A stretch of 64,000 nt of DNA from Rapana venosa (taxonomy: Eukaryota > Mollusca > Gastropoda > Neogastropoda > Muricidae): NCBI GenBank assembly GCA_028751875.1, contig CM054154.1:59429279-59493278 (forward strand). The letters run 5' to 3'. How positions within the stretch are numbered: the first letter of the stretch is position 1; every line of letters starts with the position of its first letter. A program made the translations under genes and the position numbers. The notes under the pieces were generated by a model, which had not been told where the DNA came from, searched no databases, and saw only the letters and a program-made list of their open reading frames with translations. Of this stretch, positions 11,100 through 23,789 are shown in pieces.

Positions 11100-11640
11100 A
11101 CAAGAAAAATAAACATGTTTTGTACAAGGGAACCCCCCGCAGTGTTTTTGCGACGGGTTCAGCATGGAACTGTGCAATAAAAAATGGTTTTGCAAAGGGG
11201 GGGTTTGGCGGTTTGTGCCCCCCCCACACAGTTCCTTGCTGCAGGGGCCCTCTTGGCTGTGCCCTCCCCCCCTTCGGGCCCGGGGGGCGCCCTTTTTGCG
11301 GGCATGGGGGCCCAGGGGGTGCTGAGTAGGCTAAAACCCATACCCCCATCCTGTCCACTGGGCGCATGGGGGGGGGCCCGCTTTTTGTAGACGGCTTTTT
11401 TTTTTATCATTTCCATTAAACCCCGGCCCAAAGGCCTAAAAAATAGAGGGGACCCGCCGTTGGGGGGGAAACCCCGGGGGGCTTGGGAGATTTTGGTTTT
11501 GCAGAAAACGATAAAGGCTTTGGGTCGGGTGCTCTGGAAAAAAAAACCAAAAACGGGTTATTCCCCTTTTCCCTCAAAAACAGCCACAGAGTAGTGGGGC
11601 CCGGGCGGCTGGGTTCATGAAGATCCACCCCCCCCTGTTC
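11100..11640 (-). other. GC-rich, proline-coding-like block, possibly exonic
   Basis: Composition jumps to high GC. Minus-strand frames read as Pro/Ala/Gly-rich protein (APPGPPCPQKG-type stretches; AKPKSPKPPGVSPPTAG around 11,420-11,520), unlike the flanking AT-rich noise. No splice border is convincing. It sits on the same strand as the capicua-like exons at 36.6-37.4 kb and on their downstream side, so it could be a later low-complexity exon of that gene. That is inference only. Frameshifts are expected throughout. Confidence 0.3.
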
Positions 11641-11811
11641 TCGTTGTAGTTAAATGGGCTCTGGTGCTGGAGTTTTTCCTGGGTTAAACCCTGCAAAAAA
11701 GCAAATTTTGAGCCTCTGTCCAAAAAGCAGTTTTGCTTTTTGTTTTACTGTAAAAATTTAAGGCTAAAAGCATGTAAATTGTTTACAATATTTTTTAAAA
11801 ATCTGACTTAC

Positions 11812-12283
11812 CTTACTGCCACAGCAAGGGGGTAAAGTGTAGATAAGCTTTTTCCCCTCAGCTGGGGGGACTGCCATGATCTGATATTTAGATGCTGGGC
11901 GGGTTTAAAAACCTTTGCCTTTTGGCGAAGGGCTGCCCCCATTTTTTGGGGGTTTGTTTTTGGTGGCGGAGGGCAGCGATGGGGGTTGCCCCCCCCTTCC
12001 CCCCCACAGTTTTGCCCCCTTGGGCCCCCTGCTGCTGCCGGAACTTGCCCCTCCCCTCTCTGCATTTCTGGCCCCTCTCCCCCCCCGGGATGCCTTGATT
12101 TCAGGTCTTCGGGCCCGGCCTTCTGCTTTCACCCAACACGTGCCCAGGCCCGTTTTTTCCCTGGCCAGAAGTAGGCCATCACCCCAAGGCAACCGTCGTA
12201 AGAAGTTTTTCGTAAAAAAAAGTGGTGCCCTTCCCAGGTAGTTCTTCCCCAACTTCATTAGACATGGTCCCCCAAGTCCCCCC
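11812..12283 (-). CDS. Probable internal exon of an unidentified gene
   Basis: GC-rich 472-bp segment with good splice borders on the minus strand. The upstream side has a pyrimidine tract ending TTTTTTTACAG (acceptor AG at 12,285-12,284). The downstream side is AAG followed by GTAAGTCAG, a consensus donor, with the intron beginning at 11,811. Minus-strand translation, read with frame switches, is Gly/Ala/Arg/Pro/Gln-rich and ends near LNIRSWQSPQLRGKSLS just before the donor. I do not recognise a domain. It has the same strand as the capicua-like exons about 24 kb upstream in transcript direction, so it may be a downstream exon of that gene. It could also be an unrelated gene or chance splice signals in a noisy GC-rich stretch. 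Confidence 0.4.
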
Positions 12284-12529
12284 CTGTAAAAAAATGAATA
12301 CACTGAGTAAAAAACCCCTTTACATAAAGTTTTGGGTTTTTTTTTTTCTTTGGGTTTTGGGGGGGCAGAGTGGGAGATTTTCAGCATGGGGAAAAATGCA
12401 TGAAGAACAAAGCTCTGTGTATGTTGTTTTTTTTAAAAAAATTTACTTCCCTTTGGGCCCCTCCAAAACCTGTTTCACAATGGTAAGCAATTTCTGAAAT
12501 AAACTTTCATTTTAGTCCACACTCACTTT

Positions 12530-12665
12530 CTCCCTTGTGTGAGTGTGTGTGTGGGGTGTGTGTGTGTGTGTGTGTGTGTTTTGGGGGAGCGGGGTTGTGT
12601 GTGCGGGGGTGTGCGCGAGCGTGTTTTGTGCGCGGGGCGGGTGTGCACGAGTGTGTGTGTGAATA
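12530..12665. repeat. GT-rich microsatellite region
   Basis: Imperfect (GT)n with GTGCGCG interruptions. Open frames on both strands here are Cys/Val-rich or His/Thr-rich repeat artefacts. Confidence 0.85.
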
Positions 12666-12779
12666 AAACAGAAATATGTTTTTTTAAAAATTTTGTTAAA
12701 AAAATTCTTACATTTAGTCCCTCCCATTTTCTTATAACAAATATTTTACAATAAATTTATGGAAATAAAAGAAAAAAAT

Positions 12780-15700
12780 AATAAAAAAAAAAAAAGGGGG
12801 GGCATTTAAAAAAACCTTGAATGGGTGGGGGACGACTTGCCTGTGTAGCCTTTCCAAAGCCCAACGGTACCCAGAGGTAGGGTCGGGCTGCCCCACATTT
12901 TAAATCCCCCCCGGTGTGGGCTTGGCTTCAGGTATTGTTTAAAAGGTACAGCTGGTCATTTAAACTTCCCCAATGGTTCACCCGTAAAATGGCACGCCCC
13001 AGGTAAAATTTGCCCCCACTTTTTGTTTGAAAATACCAAAAACTCCCAAAATTTGAAGAGTGGATCATATTTCTGAAGGTCCCGTGGTTGCCCATTTGTC
13101 CGGTATTTGGGGGAAAAATATTGCCCAACCCTTCTAAAAAACCTAGTTCTGGACATCAATTTTGGGAAATGCAGGTAATTTCCCAGTTTCATCTGGGCCC
13201 AAAATATTTGGGCCCAAATTTGGGCTGTTTTTCCCCTTTCCCCCCCCAAAACTCCCGCATGTTATGGTCTAAATTTATACGGGGCCACCCTCTGACACCC
13301 TCCCAGTGGGCGGGCCCCAAACCCGGTTGTTTTGGGAATTAGCGGCGGCCATAACGGGGTCAAGACGGTTAAAAAGCGCTCATGGCTTAATTCTAGAGTT
13401 GATAAAGGGCAGTTGTGGGGGGGCGGGTTTTTTAAAAAAAACGCGAGCCCCGGTTTTTTTTTTCGTCCGTTAGGGCGACTGCCCCCTTGTTTTGCGGCAA
13501 TTTATTCTAAATGAAAGGAAACCCCCAAGGGCGCACTCTAGAATCAACCTGTACATACCAGGGGAAAAATTAGGTCGGGTGGGGCTTTACGATCTAAAAA
13601 AAATTGCAGTTTTCACTTTTTTCCTGGCTAATTTGAAAAAATTTTAACCCCACACCCAAAACAAAAAAATGATTTTATAGATAAAATTTATTGGTCAAAC
13701 CCCCAATATGAGGAACGGGGAAATTTTAATGTTGAAAATTTCCCTTGCCCCAAATAAAACCATTATCCAAAAGTCTTTTAAAAAAATAATTTGGGTGAAA
13801 ATTATGCTGTGGCCCCCCTTAAATTTCAAAAACTCGACCAAAAAAAATCAAAACTGTTGGAATTTATGTGGAAAATCAATTACCTCTTTTGGCCCCCTTA
13901 AAAAGCGACAAGCAAACAAAAAAAACTCACCTTTTTCATCACTGGGGAAAAACCCCGTTGCTGCGGAAAAAGGTTTTTTTTAAATCAAAAAATTTTCTTC
14001 TGTCCGCGGCAGTCACACGCCGAACCCCCATTTTCCCTTTTGGTTCAGACCCTATGCCTCCTGTTTCGTGGTATTGTCTAAAACCCAGATTTTGTTTCAA
14101 AAGTTGGTTTGGGGTTTTCTTTTTTGTTATTTTTTTTAGCTATTTTGTTATTTTTTATTTTTTGAAATAGCCAGAGTTGTTTAAAACGGGGCATTTTTTC
14201 CTAAATGGGTTTTGTTGCCCAATTTCTCTAAAAAGGGAGGGGGGTTTTTAAAAAAATTTTTTTTAAAAATAATAATAAAAATAATAATCCCAGGGTTTTT
14301 AAATCCCGCCTAAATTTGTAAAACAAAAAAACCAAAAGGCTTGCACTAAAATTTTACCCCATGCAATTTTCCCCCCTTCAAATATAATAAAAATTTTTCC
14401 CAAATTTTAATGTTTCCCAACCCCACGAGGGGTTTCATCAAGATGGGGAAAATTCCCCGGAGCAAATTTTTTTAAACCAGAGTTTTATGAAAAAACACCC
14501 CCCTGCCCAAGAAAAAGGAGAATGGGGGCATCCCCAAAATGCACAAACCGACTTTTGGGTGAAGTGGCCCCTGTGAAGGAAGTAAACCCCTTTAGCGCTA
14601 TGGAGGGGGAGGGGACCCTGCTACGACAATGCCCGTGTAAAAGGAACCCCAAACAGTTTCAAGTTTCTACTGGGTGAAAAGAAAAAGTGTTCTATCGGCT
14701 GGTCCTAACTCCCCAACCATTTTTCCCCTATTTCGAAAATGAAAATGACAGAGGCCCGGGTGCTAAAATCGAGGAACTTATTGGGGGAAACCCCTTAAAA
14801 GTTGGGGCCCACAGATTCCCCCACCTTTGAAGAGACAGTTATGCCCAAAGGGAAAAAAAAAAACCGATAAAAACTGAAAGGGCATCGGTCAAAAAAGGTC
14901 AGTTGCGATATGTCCCCCAAAAAACAAAACGCAAAAGACAAGATAATAATATGTTCATATCCCGATGCTTTTTAAAAAACACAGTTATAAGCAGAAAAAA
15001 AGGCTTAAATGAATGCAGTTTTAAAGAACAAGAAAATTAAAGATTCAAAAGAATGGGGGAAAAAAAAAAAAAGAAAAAGGGTGGGCCCAAAACCTTTCCC
15101 AAAAATGAAATCACCAAAGAAAATTTGGAGTAATGTCCCCCACCCCGAAAGAATGTGTACAGCCCCCAAAAGAACAACCCGGGGATCTGCCTGTGTGTGC
15201 CCGTATTCAATTTTTCTGGAGGGAAGGGCTTTGGACGGAGGTTTGGGCCAAATTCATAGGGCACCCGGGCCTTCACCAACAAGTGCTGCCCCACAGACGT
15301 TTCGAAGATGCGTGCACTCCCCGGCCCCAAAAGAGCCCCCCCCCCAGTTTAACCCTGTTTCCTGGGGAAATAAATGATTAAAGCTGAAAGATGCCCCCGT
15401 GTTAGCAAATCTTTTTGGCCAGTGTCAAAAACATCAAAAAAGTTTTCCCCCCAAACAAAGATGTTCACAGAAAAGCAGCCCCAAAAACTAAAAGATGCTC
15501 AACTAGAAGTCAAAAGGAATTTATTCAACGTTTGTGATCTCTGCAATCTGTAGTAATTCTCAAGTATCCATCGTCCCGGACCATGAAAATTGAACCCCGT
15601 GGGGGACTTCCCCCGGAAAAGGAAAAAACCCCCCCAAATTTCAGAAGGGCCTTGTCCTCCCTACATATCGGAGAAAAGTTCGAAAACTTTTTTGGGGGAG

Positions 15701-16599
15701 TTTCCCCGGGTAAGGATAAAAAACGTGGGGGACCCCTACTCCCTTACAAAGAGACCCTCCCTTTTTCTCCCGCAGGGGACACCAGGCAGGAAAATATCCC
15801 CCCTGGGGGGAACCCTTTTATGAACAGTTGTCTAACTACTGTGAAAAATTTAATGTTCCCCTTTTTCAGTCATAAGCCTAAAACCCGTTTGGTTATCTTT
15901 GATTTTCCAAAAAATTTCCCAGTCTTCGGTCATGGAGTTTTTGTTTGTGTATTAATTCCCAAAAAACTCTTTTTTTTAAGAAAATTGTTTTTTCCGTGAA
16001 AACAGAGCAAACCCTGTTTCATTTGAGGACGCACATTTTATTTTTCATTCGGCCTTTTTCCCCTCCCTTTTTCCCCTGTGGGGGTTTGTTTTTTGGGGTA
16101 ATATTGTTTTTACTGTTAAAATTTCGGGCCCCCCTTTTAAAGGAATTAGCAGGTTGTTTCTTTCTCCTTATTCTATTTTTATACTTTTTTCCCTTTTTAT
16201 TTTTTCATAGTTAATTGGGTTTTGTTTTTTCCTTGTTTTCCTTCATTAAATTTTAACCCCCAAAACCCAACACCCTATATTCCCCCCCTTTCCCTTTTTT
16301 TTTCCTTCCCTATCCTTTTTAAAATTCCCATAGAAAAATTGGCGGATTTTAAATTTCTTTACCCCTTTTGGGCCTTTTGCTTGGAGGTCAGAGTAGGGGT
16401 TTTCCCCCTCTGCTATGGTAACCTTGTAACCTTACTCCTGTCTCAGGGGGAGAAAAAAACCGCCCCAAAAAACCCCCAGTTTGGGGGAAAATAGAAGTTT
16501 GGGAGAGGAGGAGGGCCCCCGCCAAGCAATCCACGCCCACAAAAATACCTACATGGAAAAACACTCCCAAGGAAAGGGACATCCCAAATCGGTTGGGGC
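12780..16599. other. Low-quality region, no gene assigned
   Basis: Homopolymer-rich. A short stretch at about 13,262-13,300 (ATGGTCTAAATTTATACGGG then CACCCTCTGACA) resembles about 42,519-42,552 and its partner at 55,050-55,082, so a small dispersed repeat is likely. 14,430-15,560 has mixed composition and broken open frames (for example 15,009-15,377 on +) that I could not match to any family. The last part may be the 5' end of the LINE that follows. Confidence 0.4.
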
Positions 16600-19500
16600 C
16601 CCGGAAACCAACAACCGCGCTTCCATTGGAGGTTCCGGATGGAGGGGGGAAAATATGGGAATGGGACGAAAACTACGGGTATCAAATTTCCAGGCTGAAA
16701 GGCCCTCATTGGTACAGGGAAACACCCGTCCCTTTTCCCGAATGTGGGAGCCCCAAGAGCTAACCACGAACTTCGAAGATACGAAGGGGACTTTTAAGGG
16801 ACGGCCCGAAGCGTTGGGCGGATTCGGCGAAGCCCCCCAGAGGGGGAACCCCACCAAACTATGGTATATTGGCGACGACTCCAAACCAAAAACGGCGTCG
16901 GTTCCCCTTTTTAAACCCGAAGAGGGTTCCGGGTGTCATAAAGCTGTCCCCCAATTCAAGCAAAAAGACCCCATGCGTGTGCAGAAAACCCCACAAACAT
17001 GACCATCTTTAAAAGTTATGCCCCAACATCAGATACGATGATAAAGAAATTTCGGGTTTCTACGAAGTTTTTGGATAGCACCATCAAATCAACCCCAAAG
17101 AAGGACTTTCTCGTGTTTCCAGGGGATGGAATCCCCAAGATGGGGCTGACGCTTATCCCCAAGGGCCCAAAGGACAGTGGGCCGTTTTGGGTGGAGGGAA
17201 ACTAATGTTTGAGGTCTCAGATTTTTGGGGAATTCGCAAGCAGCCAATTTAAATGTCCCCAACACCTTATACCCCCACAAGACTTTAAAGGAAGGGAGTG
17301 GACTCCCCAAAATGGAAAGAAAAAAACCAGATTGCTCATTTTGGGCCCCCCAAACGTTTTAAGTCGAGAAATCAACAAAGCCCCCCCCCAAAAAGTTTCC
17401 CTGGCCCCTGATTTTGGTAGGACCACGCATGGTACTCATGCCCCTACAGATCAAGCTAAAGGGCCAAAACCAAAAGAAAACCCCCCCTTTTTGGGGTTTC
17501 CCCAAAAGGAAAACCCTGAAGGACCCCGGGGGTGTGAAATCTTTAAAGCGGAGATAGGGGGCGGGTTTGCGCTTTGTTCTCCCAAGATTGCCCACCCCAA
17601 CAACCTCACTGAGCCCTTCAGCAAGACCATTCAGGAGACACGCTGGGATCTTGGGGAAAGAGAGGAAAAAAAACCCCAAACCGTGGGTTACAACAAATAT
17701 CCTGGACCTGTGGGGCCCCCAACGTTGGGGTTTAAAAGCCAGTGAAGAAAAAAAACCCCAAAGGAAAGGGCCCCAAAAAGGGGTTTTTATAAAACAAAAA
17801 ACCCGGTCAATAAAAGGAAGAAGGGGGGGGTGGGGGGGAAAAATGGGGAACTGGATTCAGAAACAAGGCCCCAAAGGGTTTGGGAAAAGGCAAGGCGAAA
17901 GGGGGAAAGCAAAGGCGTACCAGACCTTTAAAGGGGTACAAACCCAAGTCCCAGAAGCCCAAAAGACCTCCGTTATTAAAAGACAAAGAGGGGTCGGGGC
18001 CTTACAGAGAGCCCCACTTTTGAAGAGATGGACAAAAATTATTGCAGAGCCTGTAAAAAATACAAGCGGGAAAGGTGCCCCGAACAAACTTCACGAGCCA
18101 AGATCCCAGACTTTCGACCTGAAAGCCCCACAGGTGTGGGGGAAGGGTAAAAGAAGCAGAAAGACCCCTGAAAGGGGGCCCAAAGTCACCAGGGTTGCCC
18201 AACTTTCCCGGCTGAGTTTCATCAAAAACGGGGCCCAGGGGGATAAAGGGAATTTAACTTCGCCCAACGCATTGGCCAAAGCAAAGAGGGCCCGAAAGGC
18301 CCCAAACCCATTTTATTTCCCATTCAAAAAAGGGGAGACTGAAAAAGTGCCAAAATTACAAAAACAATCAGTCTGATAAGACCCAAGCAAAGTTAGGGTG
18401 GGCATTGCCTTGAACAGACTAAAACCCAAAGCAGAAGAAATCCTTCAAAAGGGAACAGAGGATTCAGACGGGGCGAAGCACTGTCGAACAGATTTTAACT
18501 TCAGAATGTCTAGAGAACCCTTCCCAAAACTTTCCAGCTACAGCTTACAAAACTTTTTGACTTCAAAAAGGGCCCTTTTTCGATGAGTGTGGAAAAGAAG
18601 CTTTTGTGGCAAGTCAAAAGGGGAACTAAAAGCTTCGACGAGGACCTGATTAAAATTTCATCGGCGCTGAAGGGACAGTCCACAGTGAAAAAGGGTTCCA
18701 TGGGTGGAAAAATCGGGGAGTTTTCCGGTTTTCAGTTGGAGTTGAAAAGGCGCCGAAACCCCCGTTCTTTTCCCGTGTTCTGGAGAAATATGCGGGGCCC
18801 CTCCTTGGTTCAAGACCACAATCACAATAGGGGAAAGGGCCCCGTCTCCCAATCTTCGTTCGCAGACGAAAATTGGTTTCCATGGGCCGCGGAAGAAAAA
18901 TTTCCGGGGAATCTACCCCCAGACGGGAAAAATAGCCAATGCCCACGGTAGGGAGATCAGAAAAAGGAAAGGCAAATTAGTGAACAGTACACACCGCCCA
19001 AAACCCCCCAGCATAAAGAGGGAAGGGGCGAGACATAGAGGAGGGGAAAAACCCCCCTTACCGGGGGAGCAGTCATCACAAAGAAGGCACGGCCACACAA
19101 GGGGGAAAGCCCCCAGATTTGCTGTGGCCCCTCTCCTCCAGGGACTAAGCGGGGAAAGTGGGGAAAAACCATAACATCGGCCCCCTTAAAGGTCAGCCCT
19201 TTTAAAAGGCACTTTTTACATCATTGCCTTGTTACAGTGTAAAGCATGGAACTTATTTGCCGTTTAGAAGCGCATTAAACCCTTTTGAGATGAAGTGCCT
19301 CAGGCGGACCCGAACATCCCCTCAGAGCCCGAAAACCCCAATGACTTTTCGGGGACCGATCGAGGACGGGGTGGCAAACAAGAACCATTGTTTGATACAG
19401 TAAACGGGGGAAAATTTGAATTTTTTTTTGGCCCCCAGCAAGGCTTACAGCTGGAAAAAGGCAGTTGCAGGGAATGGGGGAAGGGCCGGCGGCAGGGCGC

Positions 19501-19650
19501 ACGAAAAGGGGGATACCCAACATCAAGGGGGGGCCCGGCCCCCCATTTGTCCCAACCCTTCCCCAGCCCAGGACACCCCCATTTGGGGGGTCCACTTCCC
19601 ACCCCGTCCGTGGGGGCCCCCAAAAGGGGTTTTCCCGACCAAGGGATAAA
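16600..19650 (+). mobile_element. RTE-like LINE: endonuclease, reverse transcriptase and C-terminal region, heavily frameshifted
   Basis: Reading across frames reconstructs the order of an RTE-type ORF2. The apurinic-type endonuclease runs about 16,640-17,560: LWYIGDDSKPK at about 16,861-16,893, YAPTSD at about 17,017-17,034, and KKDFLV plus a degraded GDWNAK box near 17,100-17,140. A linker with ILGKERKK and PWVTTNILDL lies at about 17,645-17,710. The reverse transcriptase (about 18,100-19,170) includes LNRLKPKAEEIL at 18,407-18,442, the template contact stretch FDEDLIKI at 18,634-18,657, and a degraded [YF]ADD region at about 18,855-18,885. A C-terminal block with NDF, a broken WFGHV-like box and the Arg/Gly-rich RRRGRQ-type motif reaches about 19,640. 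RTE elements normally encode one protein of about 1,000 residues, and the ~3.05 kb span fits a near full-length copy. Frame changes every 50-200 bp make it non-functional as written, though many may be consensus errors. Confidence 0.8.
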
Positions 19651-20099
19651 GTAAAGTGAGTAAAGTGAGCTTTTGCTTTTTTTTAAAAGTGTTTTTTTTT
19701 CAAACCCCTTTTTTTTCCAAATCCCTTTAAACAATGGTTTTAAAAAAAAAAGCAGGCTTTTAAAAATCATGCAGGGAAAGGGCCCCGATCTTTTTCCCAA
19801 AAAAAACCGGGCGTGTTTGATCCACCACCTTTAAAAAAAGTTATCATCCCCCTTTTTTTTTTAAAATTTTAAAAAAAGGGTTAACAAAAAAAAGACCCCC
19901 GATTACCGGGTTTTTATGTTATCCACCTATACATCAGAAAGTAGGGGTTAAAAAAGATTAGTGCAGCTATTTACACAAAAAAAAGGGAAATAGAGTACAG
20001 TGTGAAATCCCCACCAATCCCTTTGGAAACATCCCAGTTTAAATTTCTTGGCAGCTTTGTGTCAAGTTTAATGATACTTAATCTTTAAATTTTTTTTCT

Positions 20100-20450
20100 T
20101 TGTATTTCCCAAAAAAAATTTTAACAACTTTAACACAGTTTGGGGTTTCCTTTAATTCCACGAAAGAAAAATGGTTTTTTGGGAGGGGGATTTCAACGCA
20201 CATGCACCCCCTTGGGATTAAAGTTGCATTTCAGTCACCAGCAACGGTTCGTAGAAACGGGGGGGGGTCTTTCTGGGGTTTATTGAATGACGGCGCGTCA
20301 CTAAAATTTTCCTGATGTCTCAAGTCACAGGGGGCGTCAGAAATAGATCTAACTTTAGTGCCCCAAAAAAGTTCCTGTTTGGGGATTTGTAAACCCCAAA
20401 AAGAAATGTGGGCATAAACCCTTTGCCTTTTCCTTTAAAAAAACCTTTTA
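20100..20450 (+). mobile_element. LINE endonuclease domain fragment (Jockey/CR1-like)
   Basis: Around 20,160-20,360 the translation, with one or two frame switches, reads as GGDFNAHAPPWG, then SPATVRGN and LNDGAS. These are the consecutive landmarks of the endonuclease of Jockey/CR1-type LINEs (GDFNAHHxxWG ... LNDGxxT). It lies about 0.8 kb upstream of reverse-transcriptase-like sequence on the same strand, so both probably belong to one element. Confidence 0.6.
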
Positions 20451-21239
20451 AATAACCAGTTAGTCTTTTGATATTAAAAAGGGACAAAGTTCCAAATTTT
20501 TAATTTAAGCGTGCTGAGGGGGAAAAATTTTAAAAAGGGTGTTAAAAGCTTTTGAACAGAGTGTATAGGTATTTTTCCGACTTTAGATAAAATGTTTTCT
20601 GCCAAAAACCAAAAAATTTTACTACAAGCTGCCAATATGGGCTACCTGGGGTGTCCTAGGAATACCTTCTAAACATTAGAAAATGTCTGGTGTTTCACAA
20701 GGGGTTTTGGGGGCAGGAGTACATAAAAAATTTAATGCAAAAAAGCTTTTTCCAAAAAAAAAATCGCCTAGTAACCTTTTGAGCGGAAAAAAGGGCCCAA
20801 AAACACTGTAAAATGGGCATAGCAAAAAAGGTTTAAAAAAAAGTAAATTTGGGCCCTTTTTGTAGAAATGAAATTTCAATCATAAAGGACATTTAGAAAA
20901 AAATGGACAAAAAATTTTTTGAATGACAAAAAGGGTTTCACTTGCCATCCCTTTCCCAAATTTTTCTAGGAAAAAAAAAGAGTTTCCCTTTTGTGCAGAA
21001 AAGGCTAGGATTTGCCATGAGTTTTCAGATCCCCTGCGTAAAGGAGGGGCTATAAACTAATCCCCCCAAGGGAAAAAAAAAAAAATTTTTTAGAAGTGAA
21101 GAAAAAGTCAAAAAAAGAAAATGTAGACCCCTGCCTTCTTTCCCCTCTTTATAGCAATGCTCCAATTTACTCCAGGAGTAAAAAGGGTTTCCATTTTGCA
21201 CTCCCAGTAAGAAAACATTGTTGGGGGCTGATGCGATTT
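20451..21239. other. Presumed LINE linker, not recognisable
   Basis: Lies between an endonuclease-like and an RT-like segment on the same strand, so by position it should be the linker of one element. The sequence itself is too degraded to confirm this. Confidence 0.35.
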
Positions 21240-21990
21240 CCCTTTATATGATCAAACACGTACCAGAAAATTTTATTAAAACTTCATAAAATTTTTGTTT
21301 AAAAGTGGGTCCAGGGTTCATTCCCGTACAATGGAAAAAGTCCATTGTGGTACAATTCCAAAAAAGAAAACCCCCAAAACAGATAAAGCCAGTTTCAGGC
21401 CCCCCAGCATTGACCTCCCTATTTGGGAAATCATGGAGAGAGTTGGGTTTTTGCAAGGTTATTTATATTGCCAGAAAATTTAAAAATTATTGCAAGCCCC
21501 AAGGGTGGCCCCGGGCTAAATTTTGTTAAATTGCAACACATGTAAAACAACAATTTGCTCGTTTGAAAAAATGTCCCCTTTCAAAGTTTTTTTTACCTAA
21601 AAAAAACCCATGATAAAGTCTGGCTGCAAAGTTATTTAAATAAAAATTTAGGACAATTTGGGCCCTTTTGGTAACATTTAAACATTCCCTAAAAAGGGTT
21701 CCTAAAAAATGATCTTTTCAATTTAAAAAAGAAAACCCTACTCAAATCCAAGAATTTTTGATTGGGGTTAACCCCAAGGGTCCCTTAAAGCCCCAGTTCT
21801 ATTTAATTTCCCGTTATATGATCCCCAAAAAATTTGTCTCCCAAAGGCTGCTCCCAAAAAGGAAAAAACCCCATCTTTGTTTGCGGCTGGGGAAATTTTT
21901 ACCCATAACCTAAACATACCCTTGGCTGTATCTAGGCACGCGCGGTAGGGGCCAAGTCCCGCGTCCCCGCGGTTCCAGCACACATTCCTT
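21240..21990 (+). mobile_element. LINE reverse transcriptase N-terminal half (Jockey/I-like)
   Basis: At about 21,312-21,470 the sequence encodes FIPVQWKKSIVV, then a K-x-P-x-K-P-P-K-Q stretch and degraded 'SFRPISLTS...GKIMER' landmarks, which are RT motifs 0-1 of Jockey-type elements. Further on, about 21,760-21,800 reads as a degraded G-x-PQGS followed by LSP, and about 21,875-21,915 as a possible broken FADD. Frames change repeatedly. It is probably downstream sequence of the endonuclease at 20,100. Confidence 0.65.
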
Positions 21991-22199
21991 TTTTGTGGTT
22001 CTTTTGCACTGGGGAATTTTTTTGAAAGGCTTTTTTTTAAACATTTTGTTTTGGATGTCCCACAGTTTTAATTTCTCATACTTTATGAAAAAAACTTTAA
22101 TTCCGCTTTAAAAATTTTTGGGGGGGCCCGGGGTACACCAAAAGGAAAAATAATTTTTCAAACCCCTTTTTTTTTTAACCCCCCACCCTTGTTTCCCCA

Positions 22200-22910
22200 A
22201 AGAAAGGGGGGTTTTTGTGGGTTTTCTCTCTCTTTTCTCCCCCCTTCCCTCCCCTCCTCTCCTCCCCTTTTCTCTCTCTCTTTTCTTGTGGTGTGTGTGT
22301 TTGTGCGTGTGGGGGTGTGGGGTGTTTTTGTAAGTAAGTAAGTAAGAAGTTTCGACAACCCCAAAAAAGGAGGACTGAAAAGAGAGAGAAGAGAAAGGGG
22401 GGGGGGGGGGGGGAGGGGGGGGGGGGGAGAGGAGAGAGAGAAGGGGAGGGGGTGGGGGGGGGGGAGAGATTCTTCTTTGTGTGAGTGTGGGGGTGTGTGT
22501 TTGTGCGCGTCCCTGCATGCTGCGTGTGCCTTGTGTGTGTGTGTTTTTTTTGCTGGGGGTTTGAGTGTGCGTGCCGGCCGGGGGGCGCGACGTTGGGGGT
22601 TTGCGGGGTGGTGTGTGTTCGCGCACAGTGTGTTTGGAAAAATGTGTATGCGTAGGTGCCCGTGTATGCATGTGTGAAAGTGTGGGTGTGGGTGTGTGGT
22701 TTATTCCCACAGCCCTTTCAGTGCCAGGTTTCTTCCCCGGCTGGTGGTGTGCACACCCCGCGCGTGTATGGTGTGCGTGCGCGCGTATGTGGAGTAATAG
22801 GGTTTGCGTTCATGTATTTTTGCCCTTTTGGGTGTGTGTTTGTTTGTTGCTTGTGGTGTATGGTGTTTTTGCCCGTGCGCTCTTTTGTTTTGCGTTTAAA
22901 TTTTTTTTGT
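22200..22910. repeat. Compound simple-repeat region (CT/GA, poly-G, GT)
   Basis: CT-rich tract (22,225-22,285), TAAG repeats (22,330-22,347), GA tracts and poly-G (22,378-22,470), then GTGT/GCGC-rich sequence to about 22,860. Cys/Val- and Pro/Thr-rich open frames on the two strands derive from the repeats. Confidence 0.8.
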
Positions 22911-23789
22911 TAATCTTTTTTTCCCAAAGGGTAATGGAATAAGCACTCATGTGCTTTTTTAAAAATTAGTTCCGTGTATATGCAGTTTTGTAAATTTTTT
23001 TCATCCCTTTTTGGTTTTGTGTGTGTTTTCTTTTTTGGGTTTTTTTTTTTTGGGGGTTGCTTTATGTCAAAGTGTAGGCCTGTGTGCAATTTGTTTTTTT
23101 TTTTACACAAAACAGGGCTGAAAAGTAGATAAAAAATTTGTTTACAAAAAATTTCTTTAAAAAATCAGAAAATTTCTTTTTGGGGTTTGGTTCCCGAAAC
23201 CTCAGTGAAAAAAAAACCTGACCCATTTGGGGGGGGGTATCTTGGCTTGATGACAGATAGGATACTGACAAGACATTTGGTTTTTTTACCCGTGTTCTCG
23301 GGGTTATAATTTTGAGCTGTATGGGAAATTTGGGTTTATGAAACAAAACCCTTTAGCTTTTAGCAAGGTTTCCCCTAAAAGCTGATGAAACAGTAGACTG
23401 TGTACCCTGCTGTAACGCCTTTACCAGCAGGAGGTTTATTTGGAAGTCAGATGCTGCACAAAAGACTGCGGCGGGGCTCTCTCCCACCCTCTCCCTCCCC
23501 TGCCTCTCCGGCGTTTTGGCCCCGCGCGGTTTTCCTGTAGGGCCCCTACGGTGTGTTTATTTTTTGGCCCGTTTTTGGCCAAAAAAGGTTCAATTTCCGC
23601 GCCCCCCAAAAAGGTTAGTTGCATGCCCCGACATATTCAAAGTTTTCTCTATGTTATTGTATTATAATCCAAAAAATTTGCTTTTTTTTGGAGAGAGTTT
23701 GGGAAAAGTCTGTTTTTTGTGATTGTTTTTCTTCTGCCCTCCTCCCGTTTATTTATGTTCCCCCCTTTTAAAATGCTGCACATCAACCC
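22911..23789. other. Low-quality sequence, no feature recognised
   Basis: AT- and homopolymer-rich. A short GC-rich stretch around 23,456-23,535 has no identifiable coding sense. Confidence 0.45.

Noticed and set aside
16481..17002. Independent 173-codon host gene
   Set aside because: Its residues line up with the start of the RTE-like LINE endonuclease and the next frame continues that domain (YAPTSD).
22108..22710. 200-codon Pro/Thr-rich minus-strand frame
   Set aside because: Composed of CT, poly-C and CA repeats. No protein-like segment.
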